A stretch of 35,476 nucleotides of DNA, taken from assembly GCA_014894395.1 (NCBI GenBank), contig JADBLO010000107.1, positions 35,924 to 71,399 on the forward strand. The letters run 5' to 3'. Position numbers and translations under genes: made by a program. The notes beneath the pieces are model-generated. The model made no database searches and was not told where the DNA came from. It saw only the letters and a list, made by a program, of their open reading frames with translations. Below are positions 7,311-15,727 of this stretch, piece after piece (positions within the stretch are counted from its first letter, which is position 1; each line of letters begins with the position of its first letter). The stretch is from Thermoplasmata archaeon. Lineage in GTDB: Archaea; Thermoplasmatota; E2; DHVEG-1.

Positions 7311-8199
7311 GAATACTTTCTTTTGTTCCATGATATAATTCTATAAAATGATCAGGTTGGTAGGAAAGTTTCGCCTGTCTCAATCCTGGAATCCCAAGAT
7401 CTTCTTCCCGGTCAATAAACGGAACCAGATGTCGCACACGTTGCGCAGTTTCCATGTTAATCGCCTTGTAGATACCATCAAAATCAGGAGATCCTTTTTC
7501 GAAATGGACAACCACGGTATCCGCATTCATTTTTTCATACACCGCGATCGCCTCAATTGAACCATTTATCCTCAATGCAAGTCCAGAAAGACCAAGGTCA
7601 AAAAAATGCGACATCGCATACACGATTGCTTTCCGCTCGTTTTCCAACACTTCATCAGATCCACAGTCCTTCCAGAGACACCATCGTTTCAGGAACTCAT
7701 CTACCTCGTCCATATTTTTCTCTGAAATGTCCTCGATCGCATATGCGTAGTTTTTTGTGAACTTGTTCAATCGATTTCGTATCTTCCCGTACTTTGTTCC
7801 AGGAAGTTCTGCCAGATCAGACGCACGATATATATAATCAAAAAAATCTCTATCTTCGACAAACGTCAACGAAGGAAATTGTTTTGCAAGCAGATTTTTC
7901 TCCGATGTTTTAATGAATCCGAAGACCGCATTTTCCTTTATCGCAAGGGTAATGACTTGTTTGAGGAGGTCCAGATTGAATTTCCCAGATGGTGCATGTA
8001 AAACCGCTCCATCTTTATCTTTACTCATGAGGATAATATTGTTTTCAATGAGTGCATACCGATATTCAACATACTCCCCCCAGCTGATCATAGTTGTGAA
8101 TACTTCACCACTATGAATTGGAGGAAATCGCGCGTAGTATCTGTCAAAAACAGGTTTATCATTTTCACCAATTTTTTGGAAATCATCAAGAGAAATCAA
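7294..8199 (-). CDS. DUF2156 (phosphatidylglycerol lysyltransferase C-terminal-like) protein
   Basis: The 301-residue protein has the tandem-GNAT fold pattern of the DUF2156 family. The diagnostic central part is FFDYIYRASDLAELPGTKYGKIRNRLNKF, followed by a second acyltransferase-like half with LSGLALRINGSIEAIAVYEKM and the conserved end YINMETAQ-like / EEDLGIPGLRQAKLSYQPDHFIE. In bacteria this domain transfers aminoacyl groups from tRNA to lipids or other acceptors; the stand-alone archaeal versions have no established substrate. It lies 2 nt downstream of a GNAT gene on the same strand, so the two are surely cotranscribed and may act together. Confidence 0.82.
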   Translation of the reverse strand: MISLDDFQKIGENDKPVFDRYYARFPPIHSGEVFTTMISWGEYVEYRYALIENNIILMSKDKDGAVLHAPSGKFNLDLLKQVITLAIKENAVFGFIKTSEKNLLAKQFPSLTFVEDRDFFDYIYRASDLAELPGTKYGKIRNRLNKFTKNYAYAIEDISEKNMDEVDEFLKRWCLWKDCGSDEVLENERKAIVYAMSHFFDLGLSGLALRINGSIEAIAVYEKMNADTVVVHFEKGSPDFDGIYKAINMETAQRVRHLVPFIDREEDLGIPGLRQAKLSYQPDHFIELYHGTKESIRTTTF

Positions 8200-8201
8200 G
8201 G

Positions 8202-8627
8202 TTATCGCTCCCTTGTATAAAGCATGGGGATAAAGTGCTCCATTGGTTTGAAACCAAGGGTTGTGTAGAACTGACTGCTCCCTGGTTCTGCAATCAATCC
8301 TATCCAGAGGATTCCCTTTGAGAAACAGTGGTCAACGAGTGCTTGAACCAGTTTTTTCCCTAGATTCTGACCACGATAGGGTGGGAGAATCACCAAGTCT
8401 TGGATATATGCGTCAGAGGTACCATCTGAGAGAACACGGCCCATTCCTATTGCTTTTTCGTTTTTTTTATCGACAGCTACCGCGAATGCAAAACTCCCTA
8501 CAATCAACTGAGGGATCCCTGCTTTGTCATAGGAGTCTTTCCACCAGCCTGCTGCTTTGTATAATGCGACGATTTCGTCTTCAGGCCAAGAGTCGACAAG
8601 ACGTATTTCTATCTGTTTTTTCTCCAT
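8202..8627 (-). CDS. GNAT family N-acetyltransferase
   Basis: The 141-residue protein has the acetyl-CoA-binding motif A of the GNAT fold: IQDLVILPPYRGQNLGKKLV, with Arg85-Gly86-Gln-Asn-Leu-Gly90 as the pyrophosphate loop. The typical terminal strand-helix FYTTLGFKPMEHFIPM follows. The substrate cannot be told. It sits 24 nt downstream of the ferredoxin gene and 2 nt upstream of the DUF2156 gene, all on the minus strand, which indicates an operon. Confidence 0.88.
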   Translation of the reverse strand: MEKKQIEIRLVDSWPEDEIVALYKAAGWWKDSYDKAGIPQLIVGSFAFAVAVDKKNEKAIGMGRVLSDGTSDAYIQDLVILPPYRGQNLGKKLVQALVDHCFSKGILWIGLIAEPGSSQFYTTLGFKPMEHFIPMLYTRER

Positions 8628-8651
8628 ATAAAATCCAAATGAATTTTTAGA

Positions 8652-8861
8652 TCAGCAGGAACTGTGCTCAATCGCCGTATATGGACATGCGTTGACGCAA
8701 GCGCAACATTCGATGCATTCCCCTATGTTTTTTACGGCAGCCTTGCCGTTGACAAGTTCAAAGATTTGAACGGGGCATGCAGTCACGCATTCACCTGCGC
8801 CTTTACATTTATCATAGTCGACGGTTATGGTGATATTGCCTTCTTTAAATTCTTTCTTCAT
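8652..8861 (-). CDS. Two-cluster ferredoxin with one missing cysteine
   Basis: This small ferredoxin (69 residues from the chosen start) carries electrons between redox enzymes. The second motif, CIECCACVNACP, is a complete C-x2-C-x2-C-x3-CP [4Fe-4S] site. The first, CKGAGECVTACP, has Ala22 where the second cysteine normally stands (Cys19, Cys25 and Cys29 present). The first cluster is therefore probably [3Fe-4S] or absent. A longer in-frame start exists at 8888, but the ATG at 8861 has a perfect AGGAGGT 9 nt upstream, which decides the start. It leads the GNAT/DUF2156 gene group. Confidence 0.9.
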   Translation of the reverse strand: MKKEFKEGNITITVDYDKCKGAGECVTACPVQIFELVNGKAAVKNIGECIECCACVNACPYTAIEHSSC

Positions 8862-8870
8862 AGCAAAACA

Positions 8871-8877
8871 ACCTCCT
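8871..8877 (-). promoter_or_regulatory. Strong ribosome binding site of ferredoxin gene
   Basis: AGGAGGT on the minus strand lies 9 nt upstream of the ATG at 8861. It is one of the strongest Shine-Dalgarno matches in the window and excludes the upstream ATG at 8888 as the main start. Confidence 0.75.
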
Positions 8878-9037
8878 TTGTAGCACACTCTGTAACCACT
8901 GCTATTATTTTAGATTTCTTGTTTACCGGAAATGAGCTTGTGAAAAAATATGAAGGTTCTTTTATAAAAAACAACTCTATGAGAAACCAAAAGACTAATC
9001 AGCACCTTCTCCTATTCTTCATACACGAGGTAATTCT

Positions 9038-10411
9038 TTGATACAACGAGCAAACGAGTTAGTAGACATCATACGAAAATCCAAAGAGATCCATATCGTG
9101 ACGCATATCGATGCAGATGGGATTACCGCAGGAGCAATCGCCTCGGAGACCCTTCGGAGACTCGGAAAAAAATATTCCATTGAATGCATTAAACAGCTCG
9201 ATGAGGTTGTGATTAATAAATTACTTACTGAGAACCATGAACTCGTGTGGTTTACCGACCTGGGGAGTGGGATTAGCACCCAGTACCCGGAAATCAAAAA
9301 AATCATCACGGATCACCATGAATGTCCCCCGGATTCAGATGCCTCGTTTCATTTCAATCCTCACTTGTTTGGTCGTGATGGGTCTTACGAACTGTCTGGT
9401 GCAGGGGCAACTTATCTGGTCTCCAAAGCACTTGACCTGAAAAACAGGGATTTATCTGGTCTTGCGATCATAGGAGCAATCGGTGATCTTCAGGATCGGA
9501 AGTTCTGTGAGCTTCGAGGGATGAACACAGAGATCGTAAAGGATGGGAAAGACGCTGGTGTTCTTCAAACAATCAAGGACATCCGGTATTTCGGAAAAGA
9601 AACTAGGCCTCTTGCAAAATTCCTTCAGTATGCAAGTGACCCGCTTATCCCTGGTGTCAGCGGACGTGAAGACGCATGCGTTGCCTTATTGCAGGAATTA
9701 CAGATTCGATTAAAAGATGGGGATGCGTGGAGGACATGGGTTGATCTTGACAAAGAGGAGAAAAGGAAGATCATCTCCACGATTATTCAGATGCTCCTTT
9801 CGAAAGGCTTTGGGTATCAGGCGGCAAGTAGGGTCCTAGGAGACTCTTACATCCTTTGTAAAGAGGAAGAAGGAACCGAGCTGCATGATGCCAAAGAATT
9901 CGCCACGCTTCTGAATTCCACGGCACGGTACGGTCAGTATGAGGTCGGACTGCAAGTATGCCTAGGTGACCGGGGGAAATGGCTCAAAGAAGCGTTAAAT
10001 CTCCTCAGTGGCCATCGCCATAATCTCGTGGAAGGCTTACAGTTCGCACGAGAAGAAAAGATCCAGAAACGAACCCACCTCCAATATTTCCACGCACGTG
10101 ACGGTATCCGCGATACCATTATTGGAATTGTCACTAATATGTTGTTGAACACAGAAGACGTCGATAAAGAATTACCCCTCATCGGGTTCGCATTCACTGA
10201 AAATGGGGATGTGAAGGTCTCCGCACGGGCGACACAAAGCCTGGTGGACCGCGGATTGGATCTTGCTACAGTTCTCACCCGTGCCGCAAAAGAATTAAAG
10301 GGCGTAGGTGGTGGCCATAACATCGCTGCTGGCGCGACCATCCCTAAAGGAAAAGAAGAAGAGTTTTTACAGATGGTAGAACGTGAGATAAAACTTCAGC
10401 TTGTCTCCTGA
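9038..10411 (+). CDS. DHH-family single-strand nuclease (archaeal RecJ-like/GAN)
   Basis: The 457-residue protein has the DHH phosphoesterase metal site: His23-x-Asp25-x-Asp27 in VTHIDADGIT, Asp74 in WFTDLGSG, and Asp92-His93-His94 in ITDHHECP. The C-terminal DHHA1 domain ends in GVGGGHNIAAGA (GGGHN at 424-428). Archaeal RecJ-like nucleases of this type degrade single-stranded DNA or RNA and some bind the GINS/CMG replication complex; a role in replication or repair is likely. The start is TTG, backed by GAGGT about 6-7 nt upstream. No in-frame ATG precedes the first motif closely enough to compete. Its 3' end overlaps the convergent FKBP gene by 16 nt. Confidence 0.9.
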   Translation: MIQRANELVDIIRKSKEIHIVTHIDADGITAGAIASETLRRLGKKYSIECIKQLDEVVINKLLTENHELVWFTDLGSGISTQYPEIKKIITDHHECPPDSDASFHFNPHLFGRDGSYELSGAGATYLVSKALDLKNRDLSGLAIIGAIGDLQDRKFCELRGMNTEIVKDGKDAGVLQTIKDIRYFGKETRPLAKFLQYASDPLIPGVSGREDACVALLQELQIRLKDGDAWRTWVDLDKEEKRKIISTIIQMLLSKGFGYQAASRVLGDSYILCKEEEGTELHDAKEFATLLNSTARYGQYEVGLQVCLGDRGKWLKEALNLLSGHRHNLVEGLQFAREEKIQKRTHLQYFHARDGIRDTIIGIVTNMLLNTEDVDKELPLIGFAFTENGDVKVSARATQSLVDRGLDLATVLTRAAKELKGVGGGHNIAAGATIPKGKEEEFLQMVEREIKLQLVS

Positions 10412-11526
10412 GACGTTTTATACACTTTTTCGACGATGACTTCAAAGGTTAATGATTCTCCCGCCAATGGGTCTAAGCTGTATCCTGCTTTCTCCATATC
10501 CTGTGCATAGAAATATGAGATGTACATAGACGGGATGTCTTTGTAGAGCCGAGGGAGGACAAAGGTCCGATTAAATGTAAATGTCTTGTAAACCTCCAGG
10601 TATGTTGGCTCTGGGCTCTCGTCATTGATAATGGAGACGTTAATTTTTTCACCAGTAATATTTTTTATAGATACGGTTATATTTATCATCCCAGTAGATC
10701 CTTGTGTCTCGAAAGAATAATTCGTACCCAACTGTGGCGAGCAGGTGACTGTTATTGTCTCATTATTCCATGATGCAGTCGTTGCATTTGGGAAAATCAG
10801 CATTTGTTTTTCTCCATATCGCACATCTTTTACAGCATTTGTAAGATTCGTGGTTTTTGTTGGTGTTGTAATTACGGTTACGTTCGTATCAGTGATGTTG
10901 ATGATGGAGGTGGAATTCTCCCAAATGTAATAGGGGGCTGGATAGATGACCATCTCTGTTTCATTGGAACTTTGTAGATTATTAATGACTAATTGAGGCA
11001 TGGTAAAATTGCTAAGATTCTCCATGGCTATCCATTTTAAGCTAAGATTTTCGCCGGTATAGTCAGTGACTTCTACGGTCTGGTTCATCCCAAAAGCAAG
11101 ATATTGGGTAGTAAAAATCGCCCCTACTGTAAGTTTTTTTGCTCCATATGCTTTCTCTGGGGGAATAGGACCAATTATTTTTGTCTGACCTTCTTGCATT
11201 CCGATGAGTCCCTCTCTGAATCCTTCTATCATTCCAGCGGTGTATCCTGGTTTCGGGGATGTCGCATTTGTATTGTTGCTTACAAAGATTTTTAATGGCG
11301 TCCCGCCTGATTTATTTTCAACGAATTGATACGAGTTATCAAAAATTGTGTTATTCGAAGCGTACCTACCAATGTAATTGACGTCAGCACAATCACCTTC
11401 TGAAATAGTCAGTTTCTCCTTAAAGAGATTTTCGAAGATGTCACTATTAACCGCTATTAAAAATACAGATAGTGCTGCGACAACGATGACCACTAGCGCG
11501 ATAAGAGCAATTTTTTCCTTTTGCAT
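10396..11526 (-). CDS. Membrane-anchored FKBP-type peptidyl-prolyl isomerase
   Basis: The 376-residue protein has an N-terminal hydrophobic anchor (about residues 7-27, IALIALVVIVVAALSVFLIA). An FKBP domain follows with VNYIGRYASNNTIFDNSY and a SlyD-like insertion, then GFREGLIGMQEGQTKIIGPIPPEKAYG, the usual FKBP signature. The C-terminal half is a beta-rich, Asn/Thr-rich region with many N-x-S/T sites, as expected for a domain outside the membrane and possibly glycosylated. It would catalyse proline isomerisation or chaperone secreted proteins at the cell surface. A TATA box overlaps the end of the agmatinase gene, giving a near-leaderless transcript. The 3' end overlaps the DHH gene by 16 nt. 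Confidence 0.88.
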   Translation of the reverse strand: MQKEKIALIALVVIVVAALSVFLIAVNSDIFENLFKEKLTISEGDCADVNYIGRYASNNTIFDNSYQFVENKSGGTPLKIFVSNNTNATSPKPGYTAGMIEGFREGLIGMQEGQTKIIGPIPPEKAYGAKKLTVGAIFTTQYLAFGMNQTVEVTDYTGENLSLKWIAMENLSNFTMPQLVINNLQSSNETEMVIYPAPYYIWENSTSIINITDTNVTVITTPTKTTNLTNAVKDVRYGEKQMLIFPNATTASWNNETITVTCSPQLGTNYSFETQGSTGMINITVSIKNITGEKINVSIINDESPEPTYLEVYKTFTFNRTFVLPRLYKDIPSMYISYFYAQDMEKAGYSLDPLAGESLTFEVIVEKVYKTSQETS

Positions 11527-11544
11527 GACCGAGCTGAATGAAGT

Positions 11545-11560
11545 GGGTATATATTAACTT
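11545..11560 (-). promoter_or_regulatory. TATA box of FKBP gene
   Basis: On the minus strand AAGTTAATATATACCC is centred about 26 nt upstream of the ATG at 11526. It overlaps the stop region of the agmatinase gene, so FKBP can be transcribed separately from the polyamine/translation gene group. Confidence 0.5.
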
Positions 11561-12425
11561 AAGCCTCTCGGTTTCTCCATATCCCACTGATACATGTTTG
11601 AACTAATTTTGCTGCAAGAACCGCGGTTTGTCCATGGTCGTATGGCGGGCAGACTTCTACGACATCACAACCGATGAGTTGAGGTGAAAATGCTCCGATG
11701 ATTTCTAGTACATCCAATGGGGTAAGCCCGAACGGTTCTGGTGTACTTGTTCCAGGTGCATAGGCGGGATCAACGACATCGATATCCAACGTCAGATAGA
11801 TTTGTTTCCCCTTCAGGTGCGTTTTTGTTTGTTGGATGCTCTTCTGAATCCCTATTTTATTAATAGTAAATACATCACGGAAAAAGAGTCCCTGCTCTTG
11901 CGCCTGTTCATATTCTTCTTTTTCAGCGGATCGTATCCCTAACACAGCAATGTTCTGGAGAGGAATATGATCGGCAACCCTACGGATTACACAAGCATGA
12001 TTGTAGATATCGTTTTTATATTTCTGACGGAAATCCATATGAGCATCAAGGGAAATGACCGCGATATCCTTTGGAAACGCTGCGATGATGCCCGGGGTGA
12101 TCGAATGGTCTCCCCCGATAGCTATCGGGATTTTCTTTTTTACAAGCAATTTTGAGGTAAACGTCTTTGTTGTTTCAAACACCTCTTTTGATGTCAGATT
12201 CTGGGCATCAAGATCCCCATAGTCATGCACGAGGATTTCCTCAAAATTAATACCGGTTCGAAGATCATACCGCTCAAAATTCCAGCTCGCCTGTCGTACC
12301 TCATAGGGTGCTTTATCTGCTCCATGGCGGAATGATGAGGTTTTTTCAAAAGGGACACCAAACAGGATGAACGATGCATCATCAAAACTTGATTCTGCAT
12401 CTGCAAAATAGTTAGGGAAATCCAT
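11559..12425 (-). CDS. speB: Agmatinase (ureohydrolase)
   Basis: The 288-residue protein has the full binuclear manganese site of the arginase/agmatinase family. His107 lies in GGDHS, Asp127/His129/Asp131 in SLDAHMDFR, and Asp214/Asp216 in LDIDVVDPAYAPGT. The early VPFEKTSSFRHGADKAP and late CDVVEVCPPYDHGQTA also match agmatinases better than arginases. It would hydrolyse agmatine, or in some archaea N1-aminopropylagmatine, to the polyamine and urea. It lies 37 nt downstream of the aIF5A gene on the same strand. aIF5A needs hypusine made from spermidine, so the pairing is functional; this neighbourhood is common in archaea. A TATA-like GAGTATAAAA at 12461-12470 may add a separate promoter. 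Confidence 0.94.
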   Translation of the reverse strand: MDFPNYFADAESSFDDASFILFGVPFEKTSSFRHGADKAPYEVRQASWNFERYDLRTGINFEEILVHDYGDLDAQNLTSKEVFETTKTFTSKLLVKKKIPIAIGGDHSITPGIIAAFPKDIAVISLDAHMDFRQKYKNDIYNHACVIRRVADHIPLQNIAVLGIRSAEKEEYEQAQEQGLFFRDVFTINKIGIQKSIQQTKTHLKGKQIYLTLDIDVVDPAYAPGTSTPEPFGLTPLDVLEIIGAFSPQLIGCDVVEVCPPYDHGQTAVLAAKLVQTCISGIWRNREA

Positions 12426-12462
12426 AATGATCGTAACCTACATAATACGTGGATAAAAGGTT

Positions 12463-12849
12463 TTATACTCTGGTAATTTTTCGTTTTCCCATGGCGTGCA
12501 AGTACAGGATTTCTTTTCCTGGTTCAAGCTGGCCTTTAAGGTCTTCAGGGATTGGCATATCAAAGGTCTCATAGGTCTCCAAATCCATCAATTGAACGAC
12601 ATCAGCACCCATCAGCGCAAGTATCTGTGCACTTCGTTTATCAATGATAGGGACCCCAACTTTGTGTTTTACTGGGTGTACCACACTGCGTTTCTGCTCA
12701 TCAAAGATACCGACTGCATCGATTCTTGCCTTTGCCTCACCATGCTTTCCTGGTTTTGATGTAGAAATACTCTGGATCTTGCATGGTTCCTCATCAATAA
12801 TGATATATCGTCCTACTTTTAGTTCTCTTACTTCAGCCATTTCCTTCAT
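12463..12849 (-). CDS. eif5A: Translation factor aIF5A
   Basis: The 128-residue protein has the eIF5A SH3-like domain with the hypusine loop [21 protein letters not shown]. Lys35 in PGKHG is the residue modified by deoxyhypusine synthase. The C-terminal OB domain follows ([17 protein letters not shown]). aIF5A relieves ribosome stalling at difficult peptide sequences. The ATG overlaps the upstream gene's TGA by 4 nt (ATGA), with GGGTGA 6-8 nt before it, which supports this start; the ATG three codons later is an alternative. The overlap indicates translational coupling with the EF-Tu-domain-like gene. Confidence 0.95.
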   Translation of the reverse strand: MKEMAEVRELKVGRYIIIDEEPCKIQSISTSKPGKHGEAKARIDAVGIFDEQKRSVVHPVKHKVGVPIIDKRSAQILALMGADVVQLMDLETYETFDMPIPEDLKGQLEPGKEILYLHAMGKRKITRV

Positions 12850-13115
12850 GCTGTTTCACCCTTTGGAATTTTATAAACAATATCGTGATCCCGAACCTTG
12901 TCTGTTACCTTTATCCCGATCGCATCGCCTGTTTTGGCGATTTGAACAGGAGCTCGATTGATTTCCATGCGATCAATTTGCTGGGTAACATCTGTATGTG
13001 CGCCGACAAAATGAACGGTATCTCCTATTTTAAGCTCACCATCGGTGATTTTAATGGCAGCGACGTTAATATTTGTGAAGAAATGCTCAACGATTCCGAT
13101 TTTTTCTTCAACCAT
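12846..13115 (-). CDS. EF-Tu domain 2-like translation factor protein
   Basis: This 89-residue protein consists of one beta-barrel domain like domain 2 of EF-Tu/EF-1A/IF2. The pattern is [31 protein letters not shown], then [27 protein letters not shown], and the end [11 protein letters not shown]. There is no GTPase domain. Stand-alone proteins of this type are common in archaea and are annotated as translation elongation factor-like; the molecular role is unknown. Overlap with the aIF5A start and the shared strand suggest a common transcript and a role in translation. Its promoter contains a palindrome at 13143-13158. Confidence 0.82.
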   Translation of the reverse strand: MVEEKIGIVEHFFTNINVAAIKITDGELKIGDTVHFVGAHTDVTQQIDRMEINRAPVQIAKTGDAIGIKVTDKVRDHDIVYKIPKGETA

Positions 13116-13142
13116 ATCTATTCACAACCCCATAATAGAAAA

Positions 13143-13158
13143 AGGTATACTTATACCT
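13143..13158 (-). promoter_or_regulatory. Palindromic promoter element upstream of the EF-like/aIF5A genes
   Basis: AGGTATA-CT-TATACCT is a perfect 7-bp inverted repeat 28-43 nt upstream of the ATG at 13115, exactly where the archaeal TATA box is expected. It could be simply a symmetric TATA element or an operator that blocks TBP binding. Confidence 0.4.
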
Positions 13159-13171
13159 GTCACCTTTCTCC

Positions 13172-13480
13172 CTATTTCACAACCAGTTCATAGATCGCTT
13201 TCTTCCCATGTTTCGTACAGGTAAATGCTTCCCAGTTATCATCCCAGAGCATCTCGTTTTTACATTCAGGACAAGCAAGGCTTTCAATGACTTTCCGTTG
13301 ACTTCTGACCGTGGTCTTAACAACTTGAACCTGTATTTTCTTCCCTGGGTCTAACGAATCAATGACATAGACGATGCCATCAAGCGGTAAATACGGAGTA
13401 CTGTCATTTTTCATTCTTTTCTTCCGGTAGGCTTTCATTTGTATCTTATATTTTTCCATCATCGTTTGTCTTCGGCCCAT
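13172..13480 (-). CDS. Small zinc ribbon protein, function unknown
   Basis: The 102-residue basic protein has a lysine/arginine-rich N-terminus (MEKYKIQMKAYRKKRMKND), a middle beta segment (GIVYVIDSLDPGKKIQVQVVKTTVRSQ-like), and a C-terminal ribbon with Cys70-x2-Cys73 and Cys88-x2-His91. This suggests a nucleic-acid or ribosome-associated role, but I recognise no family. GGTG just before the ATG and a TATA-like CTTTTATTC further up support the start; ATGs at codons 7 and 8 are alternatives. It is divergent from hel308 (75-nt gap) and upstream of the EF-like/aIF5A/speB genes. Confidence 0.68.
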   Translation of the reverse strand: MGRRQTMMEKYKIQMKAYRKKRMKNDSTPYLPLDGIVYVIDSLDPGKKIQVQVVKTTVRSQRKVIESLACPECKNEMLWDDNWEAFTCTKHGKKAIYELVVK

Positions 13481-13555
13481 ATGTTCACCACAATACTTGA
13501 ATAAAAGGAATAACGTTTTTCTTTATTAAGCTCTTTCCCTATTGCGAGTACAGAT

Positions 13556-15727
13556 ATGAAAAGTATTCACTTGGCACTTGATAAAGAGATTCAAGAGATC
13601 CTCAAAGAACAAGGAATAGTAGAGTTGTACCCACCTCAGGCAGAGGCACTCCCTTATGCATTACGGGGGGAAAATCTTGTCCTGTCCATCCCAACCGCCG
13701 CTGGAAAAAGCCTGGTTGCATATCTTGCTATCGTCCAACGATTAAAAAATGAAGGAGGAAAAGCATTTTATATCGTTCCTCTCAGAGCACTGGCACGCGA
13801 GAAATATGAGGATCTGAAGTGTTTTGAGAAACTCGGTTTAAAGGTCGGGCTTTCCACCGGAGACCTTGATGAATCTGATGTTCGTCTCTCAAAATACGAT
13901 ATAATCGTATGTACCTCTGAAAAAGCTGATTCACTTCTACGGCATGGGCTCCACTGGCTCGATAAAATAAAGGTGCTGGTCATCGACGAAATACATCTTA
14001 TTCATGACCCGACAAGAGGACCGACTCTTGAGGTAATTATCGCGCAGTTTAAAACACTCAACCCGCACACACAACTTATTGCTCTTTCTGCAACCATTAA
14101 GAATGCTGTTGAGCTTGCTGATTGGCTGGGTGGGAAACTCATTCAATCCGATTGGCGGCCCGTGGTATTAAAAGAAGGCGTGTTTTTTAAAAATTCAATC
14201 AAGTACAATGACGGATCAACAAAAAAGATCACGGGTGACTCAAAGCAAACACTTGAGCTACTTGTTGAAGAATCTCTCAAAGACGGCGGGCAGACACTCA
14301 TTTTTGTAAACAACCGCAAATCAACTGTGTCTCTTGCTGTACGAATGTCCCTTGTTGTTGCGGAACTGCTTTCCGATAAGGAGAAAAAAGACCTTAAAAA
14401 CCTTGCTTCTAGTTTGAAACGGGAACAGAACGAGATAGTCTCTATTGAACAAACGCTCTTGTCCTGTGTAGAAAAGGGTGTCGCATTCCACCATGCGGGG
14501 CTTGAGAGTAGTCAACGCCGAGCGGTTGAGCAAGGATTTAAAGAACGTCAAATTAAATGTATCGTTGCAACTCCAACGCTTGCTGCTGGAGTAAACATCC
14601 CAGCGCGCCGTGTTATTATTCGTGATTTATGGCGGTACGACGAAAACTTTGGGATGAAGCCGATCCCTATTCTTGAGTACAAGCAACAAGCAGGACGAGC
14701 AGGCAGACCACGCTATGATACCGAAGGAGATGCAATCACAATAGCAAAGGATAGTAACCAACGGGATCAAATATTCTATAATTATATATTGGCGGACACG
14801 GAGCCGATTTATTCAAAATTAGGCAGCCAACCAGCATTACGGATGCATCTTCTATCTGTTATAGCGACTCAGTTTGTCCACGATGCTGAAGGTATGTACA
14901 AGTTCATACAGAGTACATTTTATGCATATCAAACCGATGAGTTCACCATTAAAAAAGAGGTTGATACGGCACTGGAGTTTCTCTTGGAAAATCAACTCAT
15001 AGAAAAGATGGATGATGGGTATCTTTCAACCTTGTTTGGCACCAGGACATCCTCGTTGTATATCGACCCGTTATCAGCGATTCAATTAAAAAAAGCGCTA
15101 GAAAGGTCTTGTGATAAGGAAACAACGCCGCTGTCGTTTCTGCATGCGATCTGCTCAACACCGGATTTGCGGTCGTTATACCTCCGGGGAACGGATACAT
15201 GGGTTGAGGAAAAAGCAGAACAGATCCAACAGAGCCTTCTGCTTGATATCCCTAGTTCTTCAAATGAGGATTATGAATGGTTTTTAAGTGATTTGAAAAC
15301 CGCGTTCTTGCTGGAGGATTGGATAGAGGAGCTACCGTACGATGCTCTTGTTTCGAAGTATAACATATGGCCTGGTGATGTCCACAATGTAGTAGATATC
15401 GCGGAGTGGTTACTGCATGCGACTAGGGAGTTTGCCAGGATGTATAATTTTTCATGCGTCTCTAATATCAATGATCTTCTGATACGAGTACAAAACGGAT
15501 GTAAAGAAGAGCTACTAAATCTAGTATCATTAAAAGGAATCGGGAGGGTCCGTGCACGAGCCCTATATCATGAAGGTTTTAAAACCGTGAATGATTTACG
15601 GAATGTTCCCCTCGAGCGCATCGCAAAGATTAAGACGATCGGAAAAGCAATTGCAACAAATATAAAACAGCAGATCGGCGAAAGCGATGTACGAGGAAAT
15701 AAAGAACTAAGGGGTTTTAAACGATGA
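13556..15727 (+). CDS. hel308: ATP-dependent DNA helicase Hel308
   Basis: This is a 723-residue superfamily 2 Ski2-like helicase. The Q motif is YPPQAEAL (Gln28). Walker A is PTAAGKSL (Lys51), motif Ib/TxGD is at 101-103, motif II is DEIH (144-147), and motif III is SAT (178-180). GVAFHHAGLE, VATPTLAAGVNIPARRVII and motif VI QQAGRAGRPRYD (about 376-387) follow. The winged helix and ratchet regions come next, then a helix-hairpin-helix end (LKGIGRVRARALYHEGF, IKTIGKAIATNI). Hel308 unwinds lagging-strand forks and helps restart stalled replication. The length is typical. The stop overlaps the cgi121 start by 4 nt, so the two are translationally coupled. Confidence 0.94.
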   Translation: MKSIHLALDKEIQEILKEQGIVELYPPQAEALPYALRGENLVLSIPTAAGKSLVAYLAIVQRLKNEGGKAFYIVPLRALAREKYEDLKCFEKLGLKVGLSTGDLDESDVRLSKYDIIVCTSEKADSLLRHGLHWLDKIKVLVIDEIHLIHDPTRGPTLEVIIAQFKTLNPHTQLIALSATIKNAVELADWLGGKLIQSDWRPVVLKEGVFFKNSIKYNDGSTKKITGDSKQTLELLVEESLKDGGQTLIFVNNRKSTVSLAVRMSLVVAELLSDKEKKDLKNLASSLKREQNEIVSIEQTLLSCVEKGVAFHHAGLESSQRRAVEQGFKERQIKCIVATPTLAAGVNIPARRVIIRDLWRYDENFGMKPIPILEYKQQAGRAGRPRYDTEGDAITIAKDSNQRDQIFYNYILADTEPIYSKLGSQPALRMHLLSVIATQFVHDAEGMYKFIQSTFYAYQTDEFTIKKEVDTALEFLLENQLIEKMDDGYLSTLFGTRTSSLYIDPLSAIQLKKALERSCDKETTPLSFLHAICSTPDLRSLYLRGTDTWVEEKAEQIQQSLLLDIPSSSNEDYEWFLSDLKTAFLLEDWIEELPYDALVSKYNIWPGDVHNVVDIAEWLLHATREFARMYNFSCVSNINDLLIRVQNGCKEELLNLVSLKGIGRVRARALYHEGFKTVNDLRNVPLERIAKIKTIGKAIATNIKQQIGESDVRGNKELRGFKR

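Noticed and set aside
8862-8888. Longer N-terminus for the ferredoxin (start at 8888)
   Set aside because: The added codons include the Shine-Dalgarno sequence itself (AGGAGGT read as part of KGGC).
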